Shown here piece after piece: positions 11,716 through 23,388 of a DNA stretch of 64,000 nt. The stretch's first letter is position 1, and each line of letters opens with the position of its first letter. The position numbers and the translations under genes were made by a program. Source of the DNA: Amaurobius ferox. Taxonomy: Eukaryota > Arthropoda > Arachnida > Araneae > Amaurobiidae. The notes under the pieces are model-generated. The model did not search any database. It worked only from the letters and a program-made list of their open reading frames with translations, and was not told the origin of the DNA. The stretch lies in NCBI GenBank assembly GCA_951213105.1, contig OX578148.1:141351518-141415517 (forward strand). Direction: 5' to 3'.

Positions 11716-12218
11716 TATTTTGGGGTCTCAATCTTGTAGCCCTAAAAATGGTGGATCCGGACTACGCTTACCTTCCACCCTCTAATCCACAGTATCGAAC
11801 GCTCCTTTATGCTGACGTGGCGGGAAATGCCTTTAAAAAGCAACCGATAGATAATTCCATCGTAGATTTAAATTCGGAACATTTCCCGAATCCAAGATAG
11901 GTTCCACGACCCAACAGAATCTATAAGCATTTTCAATTTCTATCCATTAAAGACGCTTAAAACGAGATATATTTGAGTCCAAACACGTATTTTTTATAAG
12001 ATACCATAACGCATAGCGAATAACGCCAATGACATTGCCTCGAAAGGTTGAATTTTGGAATTCTGGAATAATGGGGAGAAAAAACCCATTCCTTCCGAAG
12101 AGCAGACGTGTCCGTGAAAGGAGTTTGGATCTCTGAATTAATAATAGTCCGGCGAAATAATTCAGAGAAGAGAATAATCGATCTCTTGGAAATCTTAGTT
12201 CGAAATCTGAGCACTGCA

Positions 12219-12990
12219 AAAAATCTGATGTGGGCAGAACAGGACTTCCCTTATATAGTGCAATAAATTTACTACTTTTACAGTCAAAAAATAATCTGTG
12301 GGCAGCACATGACTTTCCTTATATAAGCAATGGATTGACTCCTTTTACAGTAAAAAAAAAATCTGATGTGGGCAGCAGCTGACTTACTTTCGTTATATAA
12401 TGCAATGAATTTACTACTTTGACGGTGAAAAAGTGATGAAAGATCCACGGCACAGTATTTGTAACGTTAAATTGTACATTGGGCTCTTTTCCGGATGACA
12501 ACATCTGAAACTATTTCGTACAAGATTATCTTTTACTTTAAGCAACGCTAAATTAACAATTATCAATATTGATAGCATTCTCAATAAGCAACATAAACAA
12601 TATAAACCATGTAATTAAATATCAATTTGATAACAGTTTCATCAGTTTGGCAACATTTAAAGAACAAGTTGGCGATATGCCGCCAAATTTCGTCGTCAGA
12701 ATTTTGCCAAGCGTTACAGACGGAGAAATAGGTTATTCTTATGGTAAAGTCTTATATTCTTTACAAAATATTGAATTTTAATCAATTAGTTGCCATGCTC
12801 ATTGATTTAACGTCATTCTTGTCAATTTGGTGACATTTTTATCAATTTGGCGACATTTTCATCAATTTGGTGACATTTCAAAAACTCGCCAAGCTGACGA
12901 TATTTCGCTAAATTCGCCGCCAAAATTTCGTCAAGCATTATTCTTGGAGAAATAGGTTATTCTTATCGCAGATACAAATACGAAACTATT
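12219..12990 (+). repeat. Family B repeat, partial, with triplicated terminal module
   Basis: Three successive, diverged copies of the family terminus (TCTGATGTGGGCAGCACATG followed by ACTTTCCTTATATAATG) start near 12222, 12293 and 12361. They are followed by the GGCGA / CGCCAA-rich block typical of family B, which ends near 12970. This part has no coding potential, and the 3' half of the family is missing here. Confidence 0.7.
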
Positions 12991-13019
12991 ACCCAAAGTA
13001 TCTTTTCTTATAATATACA

Positions 13020-13425
13020 GGTTGGCCCAAAAAGATTGAAACGCGCTTTAATTCTTTACCTGTTGGAGATAAGTGAGCAATATAAATTGCAAAAATGTTG
13101 AAAGTAAGGTAGGAAATAAGACTACATTAATGAAATAAGAATAATGAAACTAGTTCCCCCGTTAATTTTCAAAAAGTTACATTTTTTATATTTTTATACG
13201 ACTCCCTTAGAAAAATTTAGTCAATCAGAAAATTTTTATTTTTATTACAACAAGATCATAAAAAAAAACCCTCATATCTGTATCTTTAAAACTGAGCGAG
13301 TTATATTTAATTGAAAATTGAAGATTGTGAATGGGGATCCTATATCAAATTAGAAATTTACATTTGCGACATATCACAAAACAGATAAAACTGGATGATA
13401 ATACATAGGAGACATTTTTGCAAAT
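13020..13425. other. Unclassified stretch with a mariner-like edge
   Basis: ACAGGTTGGCCCAAAAAG at about 13018 resembles the outer end of Tc1/mariner-type elements, but no matching opposite end or transposase was found. The rest is AT-rich and unassigned. Confidence 0.3.
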
Positions 13426-13432
13426 TCCGGGT

Positions 13433-13540
13433 TGTCGGGTTTAAACATCTCTAATTAAATTGTCGGGTTTAAACATCTCAAATTAAATTGTCGGGTTTAA
13501 ACATCTCTAATAAAATTGTCGGTTTTAAACATCTCTAAAA
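13433..13540 (+). repeat. Four-unit tandem repeat of about 29 bp
   Basis: GTCGGGTTTAAACATCTC plus TAATTAAAT is repeated four times with small changes. The last unit runs into the AAAATGCGATACATTCC block of family A, so it is a local amplification of a family A subterminal segment. Confidence 0.85.
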
Positions 13541-14591
13541 TGCGATACATTCCTCGGTAATATTTTCAAAATTATCATAATACTACAATAATTTATTATA
13601 TTTGAAAACTTCATCGAAAACAAATGAAATTTATTCAAATGAAATCATCAAAATATAAAACGTCTGGCTCTCTCTATAAAAGCAGCATTCATTCATTTTT
13701 TTTTCCATTCATTTCATTCATCACAATACTACAATATATTTTTTTTAAACTTAAGACTATAGAGGTAAAAGTAATTATATTGTATGATTAAAACGTCATC
13801 GGAAAAATAGTCTGCTTCTCTGTGTAAAATCAATGAATATTTCATTCATATCACCTATATTGCAGACTCCATGAGCTAAATGATTTTGCGTTAAAGAAAT
13901 GCAGCAATATCATATACAACTCATTCTACATCATTGTATTTACATTATCCATAAGAAAATTAGGCTTCGTTGTAGAAATAATAAGTTGGATGATCATGTA
14001 AACTCAAATATATTGTCATTCCGTTGTTTCAGTATGTAGATACACAAAATTTAAGCAGAAATAAAGCGGTTTTAGGGCGGATAGAACACTCAATATGAAT
14101 TAAAAAGAACTTTAAAAATCAAGATTTTGCCACAAGATGGACGCCTTATTTTATTTTGAAGTGGGTCACGTGATCTCTTCCTATAATGATCACGTGATCT
14201 CTTCCTATAAAAGGTGTCATAATTATTTTTATTTTATTTAAGAAACTACTGAATATATTTTGCTGAATTTTTTTTATATATTTTATGGGATCATTTGAAT
14301 ATTTCCTAAAACTTTCGAGGCCATTTGTGAATTTTAAATCCGCTTAAAAAAATGTTTGAAACATGAGGTCCCATAGGGTTCAATGTATTTCATTTTTTCA
14401 ATCCGTGTTCAATCCGAAACTAATTGGGTGATACTATTCATTTATATTCCCATAGGTCCCACAGACCGTCTGAGAAACATGCTAAAATCTCATTTTGATA
14501 AAGTCATTTTTACGCCAGTTATCGTGCCAACGGACAGACAGACAGAATGAACCAAGTCATAAACACTTTTCAACTCTGTTGTAAAGTGTTA
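13541..14591 (+). repeat. Family A repeat, copy 2
   Basis: Same order of landmarks as the other A copies. The CACGTGATC box is duplicated here (about 14166-14205), each time followed by TCTTCCTATAA. It ends with CAACTCTGTTGTAAAGTG. No protein is encoded. Confidence 0.8.
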
Positions 14592-14619
14592 AAAAGCAGA
14601 TTCCGTTTGTTTTTAATGG

Positions 14620-14975
14620 TACGAAAATATAACCAGCACCGAGATGACACACAAGTGAAGTAACCTATAAAATTTTATGTAATTTAATCAATTCGATTAT
14701 TCCTCCTTATTAATTTAATGAAATCGTTTTAATGGCTCCGAATCGTACCAATATTTAATCAGCACCAGGGTCATCCATAAGTGACTCACCTATAATATTT
14801 TATGAAACTGGATTCGTTCATTTTTGAGTTAGAGTAGACAGACATACACGTGAACCTCATGCCACAAATAATTTCTTTCAGGCTATGGGGTGCTCGGAAC
14901 GATTTGCGACGCGATTCCAATACTTACCCTATACCATGGGAGGGTAACCATTTTATTCTTTTATATGACAATTGC
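14620..14975 (-). repeat. Family C repeat fragment
   Basis: Inverted relative to the C copies at 24.5 and 34.9 kb. It has the complement of GTCACTTGTGGATG, GGTGCTGATTA and TTTTAGTACGATTCG, first in a partial and then in a fuller form. Non-coding. Confidence 0.6.
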
Positions 14976-14984
14976 ACGGAAGTG

Positions 14985-15127
14985 GATTGCTTTCCTTATA
15001 TACAAATGGATAAGGAAATGTAATGTTTAAGGAAAATAGTGTGCTCGGGTCGAAAATTGGTATTCGAGTTTCCGATAAGACAGCAAGTTTCAAGCATCCC
15101 TGCATACAAATCAAACATTATTGTGTT

Positions 15128-15158
<31 letters not shown>

Positions 15159-16190
15159 CAATGAGTCTGTAGAGACAATATCTCACGAACGAATAGAGTG
15201 ATTCGAACGAAATTGGGTACAAAAATGGCAATCCGTGAATACTGGAAGCTTATTGTTTTTAAATGCAATGGAATGTTCAGAACCCCCCTAAATTTTCGAG
15301 TGAAAATGTTCAAAAATCATCCAAAAATAAAAACCTTTAATAAAGTGACGCAAATAGTTATTTCTTATGAAATGTTTTATTCGAAAACGATTGACATAAA
15401 CTTTAGAACGCTAGCATGAACCGTTCTCGAGATATTGCACATTTTTCAAATAAATATATCAAAAAATTACATGAAATAAAAAAAATATTAACTATTGTGA
15501 AATGTGTTCACTTTTCATGCGTAATATCATGCGATGCACTGGATATCAGTCTCATGGATCTAGCTCGTTCCATTCAATCGTGGCCAATACTTTTGTATTT
15601 GAACTTCAATAACCATTTATCTGCTATAAAAATAACTTATTTCTCCGTCCATAACGCTTGGCGAGATTTTGACGACGAATTTGGAGACATGTCGCCAACT
15701 TGGAGACTTTTTTAAATATTGCCAAATGAACGAAAATGTCGCGAAATGGATAAAAATGACTCTAAATCAATGAAAATGACGACTCATTGACAAAAATTCA
15801 ATATCTTGGAAATAATATATAAGTATATACTATAAAAATAACCTATTTTTTCGTCCGTAACGTTTAGCAAAATTTTGGTGACGAATTTGTAGAATATCTT
15901 CAACTGGCTGACTTTTTAAATGTTGCCAAACTGACGAAAATGTCACCCAATTGATAAAAATTTTCCAAATTGATAAAACCAAAGCTAAATCAATGAAATG
16001 ACGACTCATTGAGTTCTATATCTTGTAAAGAACATAGTAGACTATAAGAATAACCCAGTTCTCCATCCATCCGTCCGTAACGAGTGGCGAGAAATTTAAC
16101 GGAATTTTGCCAACTTGGCGATTGTTTTAAATGTTGCCAAAGTGATAATAAATGTCGCCCAATTGATAAAAATGACTCCCAATGCGATTA
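14985..16190 (-). repeat. Family B repeat, minus orientation, with a partial second copy
   Basis: Begins with the TATA-rich terminal palindrome, then a (TG)n run at about 15120-15158 and the minus-strand version of the family body, including CTCGAGATATTGCACATTT and the CGCCAA block. From about 15830 the CGCCAA block is repeated as a second partial copy. The frames 15198-15419 and 15416-15715 are within the repeat, recur in other copies only as DNA, and are not genes. Confidence 0.75.
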
Positions 16191-16399
16191 TATTTCATTT
16201 TAATCTGTTTTTCATTATGTTATTATACCTCACTCTAAATTTTATTTTTCAATCATCTTTTTATCTGTATTCGCAATAACCATTTTCCCATTTTTGTAAA
16301 ATGGACGTACTTGTCAAGTTCAAATATAATGTAAAACTGTCTGCTTAATCACAATATTTTTCATAAATTGTTGTATTTTTAAACCTAAATAAAAGTTCT

Positions 16400-16530
16400 T
16401 TTGGCGGGATAGTAGACCGTGGGTGCCTCCTGAATGCGGGAGGTACCCAGCCGTGCAGCTAGCTACTCTAAACCCACTATGTGAGTCGCACGGTCTGGGG
16501 TCTTCAGACCCCCAATGCGAAGTCATGTTT
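16400..16530 (-). repeat. Hairpin unit related to the 50-52 kb array
   Basis: CCGTGC (16451-16456) pairs with GCACGG (16488-16493). On the minus strand the context GAAGACCCCAGACC and GGCTGGG matches the consensus frame of the array units. An inner GGGAGGTACCC-type pairing and a second GACCGTG copy lie alongside. Confidence 0.6.
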
Positions 16531-16539
16531 CGTAAATTC

Positions 16540-17019
16540 TGATTTCCGTCCTATGACGGGCATACTTTCTAGTATATAAGAAATGCTTTTCTCCGCTTGT
16601 CTATAACATTTGCTGATGCATTTGGCGAACTTGGCGAATAATCAAGCGACGTATCGCCCTTTTTGCGACATTTTGCCCAGATTGTCGAAAATGTTTTCAA
16701 AATTGTAAAAAGGATGCTCAATGAATGAAAATAACGCCTCATTGATTAATTCAATATTAATATATTTTAATATCTGAACTATGTCGCTTATTGAGGATGC
16801 TATTAATATTGATAATTTTTAATTTATTGTTGTACGAAATATAAGTTAATTAGGTACATTGAAATAGTTTTACATGCCGTCCTCCGGAAAATCGTCCAAA
16901 GTGCAATTCAACGTTAAAAACACAGTACCGTGAATCTTATACATTATTTGTTTACTTTAAAAGGAATCAATTTATTGCATTATATAAGGAAAGTCATCTG
17001 CTGCCCACATCAGACTTTT
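16540..17019 (-). repeat. Family B end fragment
   Basis: CGCCAA-type block around 16630-16700, then AT-rich DNA and a terminal module in minus orientation (TATAAGGAAAGTCATCTGC then TGCCCACATCAGA, 16982-17014). Confidence 0.6.
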
Positions 17020-17063
17020 TTGTTGTGACACTTCAAAAGACGGATGGGGGTCTATATTTAAAA

Positions 17064-17972
17064 AATCTGATGTAGGCAACATATGACTTTCCTTATATAA
17101 TGCAATGAATTTACTACTTTTACAGTTAAAAAAAATGTTATTATTATAATGGATACTAATATTCTTTCCAGGATATTGAATTTTCTTCAATCAGTCGTCA
17201 TTTTTATCCATTTGGCGAGATTTTTGTTAATTTGGCTATATATAAAAATGTCGCCAAGTTGATGACATTCCGCCAAATTCTTCGCCCAAATAACGCCAAG
17301 CGTTATGGACGGAAAAATAAGTTATTCTTATAGCAGATAAATGACTATTGGCGTTCAAATACAAAAGTATTACTAAAAATATCCTTTTTTTTTAATGGAA
17401 CGAGCTAGTTCCACGAGAATAATGTCACCTAATTTATCGCATGGTATTACATATGAAAAATGAACATGTTTCTCAATAGGATATATATTTTTTTATTTTA
17501 TATGAGTTTTTGATAATTTTTTTCAAAAATGTGCAATATCTCAAGAACGGTTCATGTTAGCGTTTTAAAATTTATGTCAATCTTTTTCTGATGAAAAGTT
17601 GCATAAGCAATGTCTATTTGCGTAACTTTATTAGTATTTTTGTTTTTTTGACGATTTTTTCAAAATTTCACTCGAAAATTTAGGGGGGGGGGGGTTCTGA
17701 ACGTTCGATTGCGTGTAAAAACAGTAAACTTCCAGTGTTTACAGATTGTAATTTTTGTACCAAATTTGGTTCGAATCGGTCCATGCGTTCGTCAGTTATC
17801 GTCTCCACAGACTCACTGACACACACACACACACACACACAGACATCACTTCAGAAATATTTGATTCGTGATGAGGATGCTTGAAACGTGCTCTCCCATC
17901 GAAAACTCGAATTCGAATTTTCGACCCCGTCACAATACTTTCCTTATACATTATGTATATAAGGAAAGTAAA
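17064..17972 (+). repeat. Family B repeat, near full length
   Basis: The left terminus is TCTGATGTAGGCAACATATG, followed by CTTTCCTTATATAATGC. The body includes the GGCGA/CGCCAA block, CTCAAGAACGGTTCATGT, a G run (17683-17694) and a short (CA)n. It ends at the palindromic CATTATGTATATAAGGAAAG. The two ends carry inverted CTTTCCTTATAT words. This is a terminal-inverted-repeat layout of about 0.9 kb without a gene, as in a MITE. Confidence 0.75.
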
Positions 17973-18463
17973 AAAGCTAATTTTTAAAAATAGGTTGCAT
18001 CCATACTTTGGGTCTTTTGTTGTTTCGATGAAACACCGATCTCTCGTTTAGGGGCATTATGAGAGAGCCTGGATCAAGACATCTTCCGAAGAAAAGTATT
18101 TAAAAGCCTTTAAAAAATAAAGGCGATCCTTTTCTTCGGACGGTTTCTTGATTCATTTTGTTATCGATCCTCGCTCGGACATATCCACATTCCCGGCAGA
18201 TTTTCTCAATTCGTTAAAATAATGCACCTATCTTATATTATAAAGGAATGTGTGTGTGCAGTCTGTAGCGATCAATGGAAGCATCGAACGGCTGAGAAAT
18301 GGAGTACACGGGAATTTCAATAATTATACTTACGTAATGCAATGAATTGACGTCTTTCACGGTGAAAGAATAGATCTACGGTAGAATATTTTGAATGTTT
18401 TTAATGGGGCGTTTTCCAGAATGGAAACGTGCAAAACTATTCCGAAGTACTCAATTAATTAAC
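17973..18463. other. Stretch without a recognised gene
   Basis: AT-rich. Nothing recognised. Confidence 0.4.
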
Positions 18464-19430
18464 ACTTCCCAACATAGTTGAAAAGTCTTTATGACTTTGT
18501 TCATTCTGTCTGTCTGTCCGCTTGCACGATAACTGGCGTAAAAATGGCTTTACCAAAATGAAATTTTAGTATGTTGTTGAGACGGTCTTTGGGACGTACG
18601 GGAATGTAAATGAATAATGTCACCCAATTAGTTTTGGATGGAACCCTGGTTGAAGAAGTGAAACACATTGAACCCTATGGGATCTCATGTTTCAAACATT
18701 TTTTAAGCAAAGTTAAAATTCACACATTGCTTCGAAAATTTTAAAGAATATTCAAATGATCCCGTAAAATATATAACCGAAATGTGAGAGAAATAAGTTC
18801 GGTAGTTTTTAAATAAAAATTGAAATAATAATGACATCCATATTATATAAAGAGATCACGTGACCCACTTCAAAATAAAATAGGGCATCCATATTTTTTC
18901 CCAGTGTCAAAATCGTGATTTTTAAAGTTTTTTCAAATTCATAGTGAGTATTGCATCCGTCGTAAAAGCGCTTTATTTTTGTGCATTTTCTGTGCATCTA
19001 TATTCTACACCAACGCCATTGCAATATTTTTGAGTTTAAATGATCATCCAACTTTGATGATTTCTACAACGAAGCCTCATTTCAATGGATGCAACATGTA
19101 AACAAGTGATTGTAAGATGAGTTGCATAAGAATGGGTGATTTTCTTTTACGCAAAATTATTTATCTCTAGAGTCAGTAAAAGTGTATAAATGAGATATTC
19201 ACTGCTTTTACATAGCCAGACGATTTATATTTCGGTGACGTCAATTGAATAAATTTATTTTTTTCCATGAAGTTTTAAGTATTTAAATATAATAAATTGC
19301 CGTAGTCCTGTAATAATTTAAAATATATCAGTGGTGAATGTATCACATTTTAGATACGTTTAAATAAAATTACATTTCAGTTGGAAAGTGTTCCATAATC
19401 AATGCTTTTTGCATGATTGATCTTTTTTGT
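18464..19430 (-). repeat. Family A repeat, copy 3
   Basis: Minus orientation. It starts with AACACTTCCCAACATAGTTG and a TCTG run, passes a minus CACGTGA box near 18856 and ends at CAATGCTTTTTGCATGATTG. Non-coding. Confidence 0.8.
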
Positions 19431-19798
19431 TTTATCGATAAATTTATTTGATTAAAAGTGCAATATCTCGCGATATCGTTTATACAAGCCTCCTAAAATT
19501 TATGTCAATTGTTTTCTAATAAAAATGACATAAAAAATGATTAATTACATAACATTATGGAAGATTCTGATGATTTGTTCAAAATTCATTTGAAAATTGG
19601 GACGACTTCTGAACATTTGATTGCTTTTAAAATCAATAGGCTTCCACTATTCGCCGATTGTAATTTTTGTGTAACCAATTCCGCTTGAAACGCTTTATTC
19701 ATTCGTCAGATATCGTCTCCATAACTCACGGGCGCTCACACACACACACACACACATTATATATATATATATATATATATACATACATGCACATGCTT

Positions 19799-19831
<33 letters not shown>

Positions 19832-19975
19832 CACACACAGGCGTTCCTTTAAAAAGATCGACTTGAGTTCAGAGAGGTTTGAAACGTGCCCTTTAGTCGA
19901 AAACTCTGATTCGAATGTTCGGCCCCCGTCCCAATAATTTCCCTAGACATTACAGCATTTATATAGAGAAAGTAA
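19431..19975 (+). repeat. Family B repeat fragment
   Basis: Right half of family B, from GCAATATCTCGCGATATCG through a mixed (CA)n(TA)n tract (about 19736-19840) to the TTATATAGAGAAAG terminus. The left half is missing. Confidence 0.7.
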
Positions 19976-20379
19976 TATAAGGATGTAAAAGTGTACTTTT
20001 TGGAAATGGAAAGCACACACGTCGGTTTGGCAGCCAATACCCTTTTCTCTTAAGTGTGCAAGCGGAATCCAGACAATAAAAGTTTTATGAGATGGCTTTA
20101 TCTCGTTTGTTCGTTTTATCTCCTTTTGGAACGAGCCATCATGATGGGAACGTCACTTCCCTCGGACGGTAACAGATCCATAAATAACGAGAGTTTAAAG
20201 GTGGGTGGACATAAACAGTCGTTCGCCAAACTGGACGTGACGACTGCACGTCTAATGAGGTCGAAACCAGTCGAGTAAGGACGTTCGCAGGAATTGGAGT
20301 GAACGTGTTCATTCATTTGTCGAATTTCCATATTATTAAAACTATGTAATACAAATACTTTTGAAAAAACATTCGTTGA

Positions 20380-20382
<3 letters not shown>
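19976..20382. other. Stretch without a recognised gene
   Basis: No supported exon. The short frames 19849-20037 and 20054-20278 have no recognisable family. Confidence 0.4.

Positions 20383-20467
<85 letters not shown>
20383..20467. repeat. (TA)n microsatellite
   Basis: About 85 bases of pure TA upstream of the Naiad element. Confidence 0.95.
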
Positions 20468-20470
<3 letters not shown>

Positions 20471-20544
20471 AAATAACAAAGTACGAAACGTACCCGATTG
20501 TAAACTAATAGAAATTGCCAAGTCATATAGGCGCAATGCTATTA

Positions 20545-20759
20545 ATTTCGTGTATATAAGAAGATCAAGAAGATCAGGAAAATCAAGAAAATCATATGGC
20601 CACAGGCACGTAACGGTTCTGTGAATGTTTCCTCAGGAGGAATAGCTGGCTATAAACGGGAACAAGGGGTCACAATCCCCCTTGGCCCTTTGTTATTTCC
20701 CTGTTCGCACTTATATCACCTCTCGATCTTTCTTGATCTTATATATATATATATATATA
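20545..20759. repeat. Leader region of the Naiad element with inverted ends
   Basis: AAGATCAAGAAGATC at about 20560 and TTTCTTGATCTT at about 20730 are inverted copies enclosing roughly 160 bases, followed by a short (TA)n. Penelope-like elements often carry pseudo-LTRs or inverted partial copies at their 5' end. This may be such a segment, but one copy alone cannot show it. Confidence 0.4.
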
Positions 20760-20869
20760 CTGGCAAATATATTTATACTTATTATTCTATAATTTGATAG
20801 ATATTGCCCGGTATTTACAATTTAAGTTGGGAATTGTTTAGACCGATATCCCATTACCAACTTTGTGCC

Positions 20870-22114
20870 ATGGATAATTTTGAATATAGTGATTACCCTA
20901 CTAAAAATTATAATTTCAATAAATGTAAGAATAAAAAATGCAAAACCTGCCCATATGCTTCTCATACTCAAATTACAAACCATGAAAGTCTTCTGCCTTT
21001 CTGCAAAATTTTTAATTGCATCTACCGTTTATCTTGTAACATATGCAATCTATCATATATAGGACAAACTAGCAATCCCATTCATCTACGTATGAATGTA
21101 CACAGAGATCATGTCAAAAAATATATTCTAAATAATAATTTTCTTCCTACTTCCAATAAAAATGAATATAAACACTTTGCCAAACATGGTTTTGAAAATA
21201 TTACTATACATATTTTAGATATAAAAACAAAATCAGCAGATAGGATTTATTTTGAAAACTACTATATTAAATCACATTGTACTCTTTTTCCATATGGATT
21301 AAATCAAATGTATCTATATGGTAATGTTGTAAAAAATAATTTTGTAGATAATAAATATTCTATTTTTAATCACCTTTTTTTGAAACCCCATTTAAATGAT
21401 AGTGAATCAATCAAACTCAAAAGATTTAAACGAGGAAAGGGACATTCCAATCTTAATGATCATAAATCTGAGATTATAACTCTACATAATCAATTTAATA
21501 GAACTTTTCAATGGAAATTCATTAGATCCTGGGTTTTTGCAGTAAAGAAAAAACATTTAAATAAGGTTTATGCCATTTTTTTAAAATTAAATCTTGCTAA
21601 TGAACATTTTAATCATATTTTCTTTGATTTGCTTATTACAAGATCACAGTTTTTAAATTTAAAACTAAATCAGTTTCATTATAATAATACAACTACTAAT
21701 TCTTATTGTGTTATCTCTTTCAAACATCCTATATATAATTCTATAAATTTTGGACATCTGTTTAACAAGTTTAAACATTTATTGCCTATTGGTGATTTAT
21801 TTGTTTCAAAGACATTCAAATACAATAAGCCTATTGGTAGGTCTATATTTAATTATAATGAAGTTTCACAATCGCTCTCTATTGATCATTCTTCTCAGTC
21901 AATTGTAGATAGTGAATGTATTTGTAAATTTGCTAAATTTCTAAATCCTGACTTGGGGCACATAGTTACAGGAGATTTAGACCTTGTTAGTGACAATGTG
22001 TTAAGAACCATTATGTCATTTGGCACTAAATTTAGGATACCTTCTTGTAATAATTCTTTTAAAGTCTTAAAATCAATTAATCTTGATCTTGATAAATATA
22101 TATATATAAATTAG
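20870..22114 (+). CDS. Naiad ORF, N-terminal part: GIY-YIG endonuclease and CxC linker
   Basis: The first Met in good context (GTGCCATGG, 20870) gives 414 codons. The upstream extension to 20804 begins with TTG. Residues 18-33 hold a Cys cluster (KCKNKKCKTCPY). The GIY-YIG core spans about residues 51-78: IYRLSC, then LSYIGQT, then Arg74 and His78 in LRMNVHRDH. A later FENYY supplies the likely catalytic Glu, and GLNQM a conserved Asn. Residues 350-352 are CIC, the CxC motif of the family linker, followed by GHIVTGDLDL. The frame ends at a TAG (22112-22114) because of a shift inside a (TA) tract at about 22095-22108. The homologous reading continues in another frame from 22108. The protein should nick DNA at insertion sites. 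Confidence 0.85.
   Translation: MDNFEYSDYPTKNYNFNKCKNKKCKTCPYASHTQITNHESLLPFCKIFNCIYRLSCNICNLSYIGQTSNPIHLRMNVHRDHVKKYILNNNFLPTSNKNEYKHFAKHGFENITIHILDIKTKSADRIYFENYYIKSHCTLFPYGLNQMYLYGNVVKNNFVDNKYSIFNHLFLKPHLNDSESIKLKRFKRGKGHSNLNDHKSEIITLHNQFNRTFQWKFIRSWVFAVKKKHLNKVYAIFLKLNLANEHFNHIFFDLLITRSQFLNLKLNQFHYNNTTTNSYCVISFKHPIYNSINFGHLFNKFKHLLPIGDLFVSKTFKYNKPIGRSIFNYNEVSQSLSIDHSSQSIVDSECICKFAKFLNPDLGHIVTGDLDLVSDNVLRTIMSFGTKFRIPSCNNSFKVLKSINLDLDKYIYIN
22095..22108 (+). repeat. (TA)n tract carrying the frameshift of the Naiad ORF
   Basis: AAATATATATATATAAA lies exactly where the endonuclease-linker frame passes to the reverse-transcriptase frame. Gain or loss of TA units by slippage would switch the frame between in-phase and out-of-phase. 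Confidence 0.75.
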
Positions 22115-23388
22115 CTTGTAAATACGCTCTGCCATTAGAGGCATTTAATATGTGGAAATTTACTATATTAGAATCAATTAAAAATGCTATTAGAGATATT
22201 AAATTGTCTAGATCTTTATATAATATTGATAATATTAAACATTCCATTAATGATTTACAAAGATCCTTTGTTATCACCTATGTTGATAAAGCCTCTAATA
22301 ATTATGCTATTATCTGTAAAAAATTTTATATTCAATTTCTGTTAGATTATTTAAAAAATAATAGTCTTTTTAAACCTGATTTACATTCCATCAATAGTAT
22401 TAAATTGAAAATTATCAATATGTATAATGATTTAAATATTAAATATAAATATCTTAAATTTCCTTATATAGTGCTTATTCCAAAATTTCATAAAAATCCT
22501 ATTAAATTTAGAACAGTTACTAGTGGCCATAATACTTACTCTACTACTGCGAGTAAATTATTACTAAATTCTTTAAATCTAATAAATAATAGTTTAGGCC
22601 AGACTAGCAATAACTACCATATTCTAAATAATAGTAAAGAATTAAAGAATAAATTAACATCTCTTAGAAAAATAATAGGATTTCAAACTTTTGATTTTAA
22701 AGATCTTTTTAATAATATTAAGATATCTGATCTATATGATGTAATTTGAGCTCTATATAATGCTTATATTACACCTCTTTCAAATCAAATTAAATTTAAA
22801 AATTTTCCTAAACTTCACTTTGTTATTTTCAATAATTATATTTTTCAAGGAAATAAATTATACTTACAAGTTTCAGGAGTTCCACAGGGTGGCTGTAGTA
22901 GCAGTATGCTAGCTAATTTATACCTTTATCATTATGAAATGTCATTTACTTCAATAGATTATACTTTTTACAGATATGTTGATGATCTGATTTGCTTAGT
23001 ACATACAGAAAATTATCTCATAGATATAGATTACTATCCAGACAATTTGGAATTAATACCTAATGAAGCTACTATTAATAAAAATGTTAATTTTTTGGAT
23101 TTAAATCTTTTTATTGATCCTTCTAATAGAATTGTTACAAATTTATATGATAAAAAAGACTTTTATAATTTTAATATTAATAAAATATTACCTTTTAATT
23201 CCTGTAACTCGATTCAATTGTTTAGAAATATTATACTCAATCAGCTTTTTAGAATTTATAGATTATCTGATAAAAAATTTCATGCTATGCATATCAATAA
23301 TCTCAAAATTACTAGTAATTTATATAAATATCCCACTTATTTAGTAAATAGTATTGTTAAAAAATTTAAAATAGCTGGATTTTTATAA
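22111..23388 (+). CDS. Naiad ORF, C-terminal part: reverse transcriptase with in-frame UGA
   Basis: A single frame of 425 codons from the shift to TAA (23386-23388), with one internal stop, TGA at 22747-22749. Domain landmarks, counting from 22111: VDKASNNYAIICKK (finger region), PKFHKNPIKFRTVTSG (motif 2), FDFKDLF with Asp195 (motif A), the TGA at position 213 in YDVI(x)ALYNAYI, GVPQGG from 256 (motif B), RYVDDL with the catalytic Asp pair from 291 (motif C), and NFLDLNLF. This is a Penelope-type RT, related to telomerase RT. All catalytic landmarks are present and no other stop occurs. Either UGA is read as selenocysteine, as in spider Naiads, or this is a simple nonsense change. The absence of a Met start is explained by the upstream frameshift. 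Confidence 0.85.
22747..22749 (+). other. In-frame UGA, candidate selenocysteine codon
   Basis: The only internal stop of the RT frame. The coding match continues straight through it (YDVI before, ALYNAYI after), and the true end is a TAA. Spider Naiads are established to use UGA for selenocysteine, usually several per ORF. Here there is one, so decay by a point mutation is a real alternative. Confidence 0.5.
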
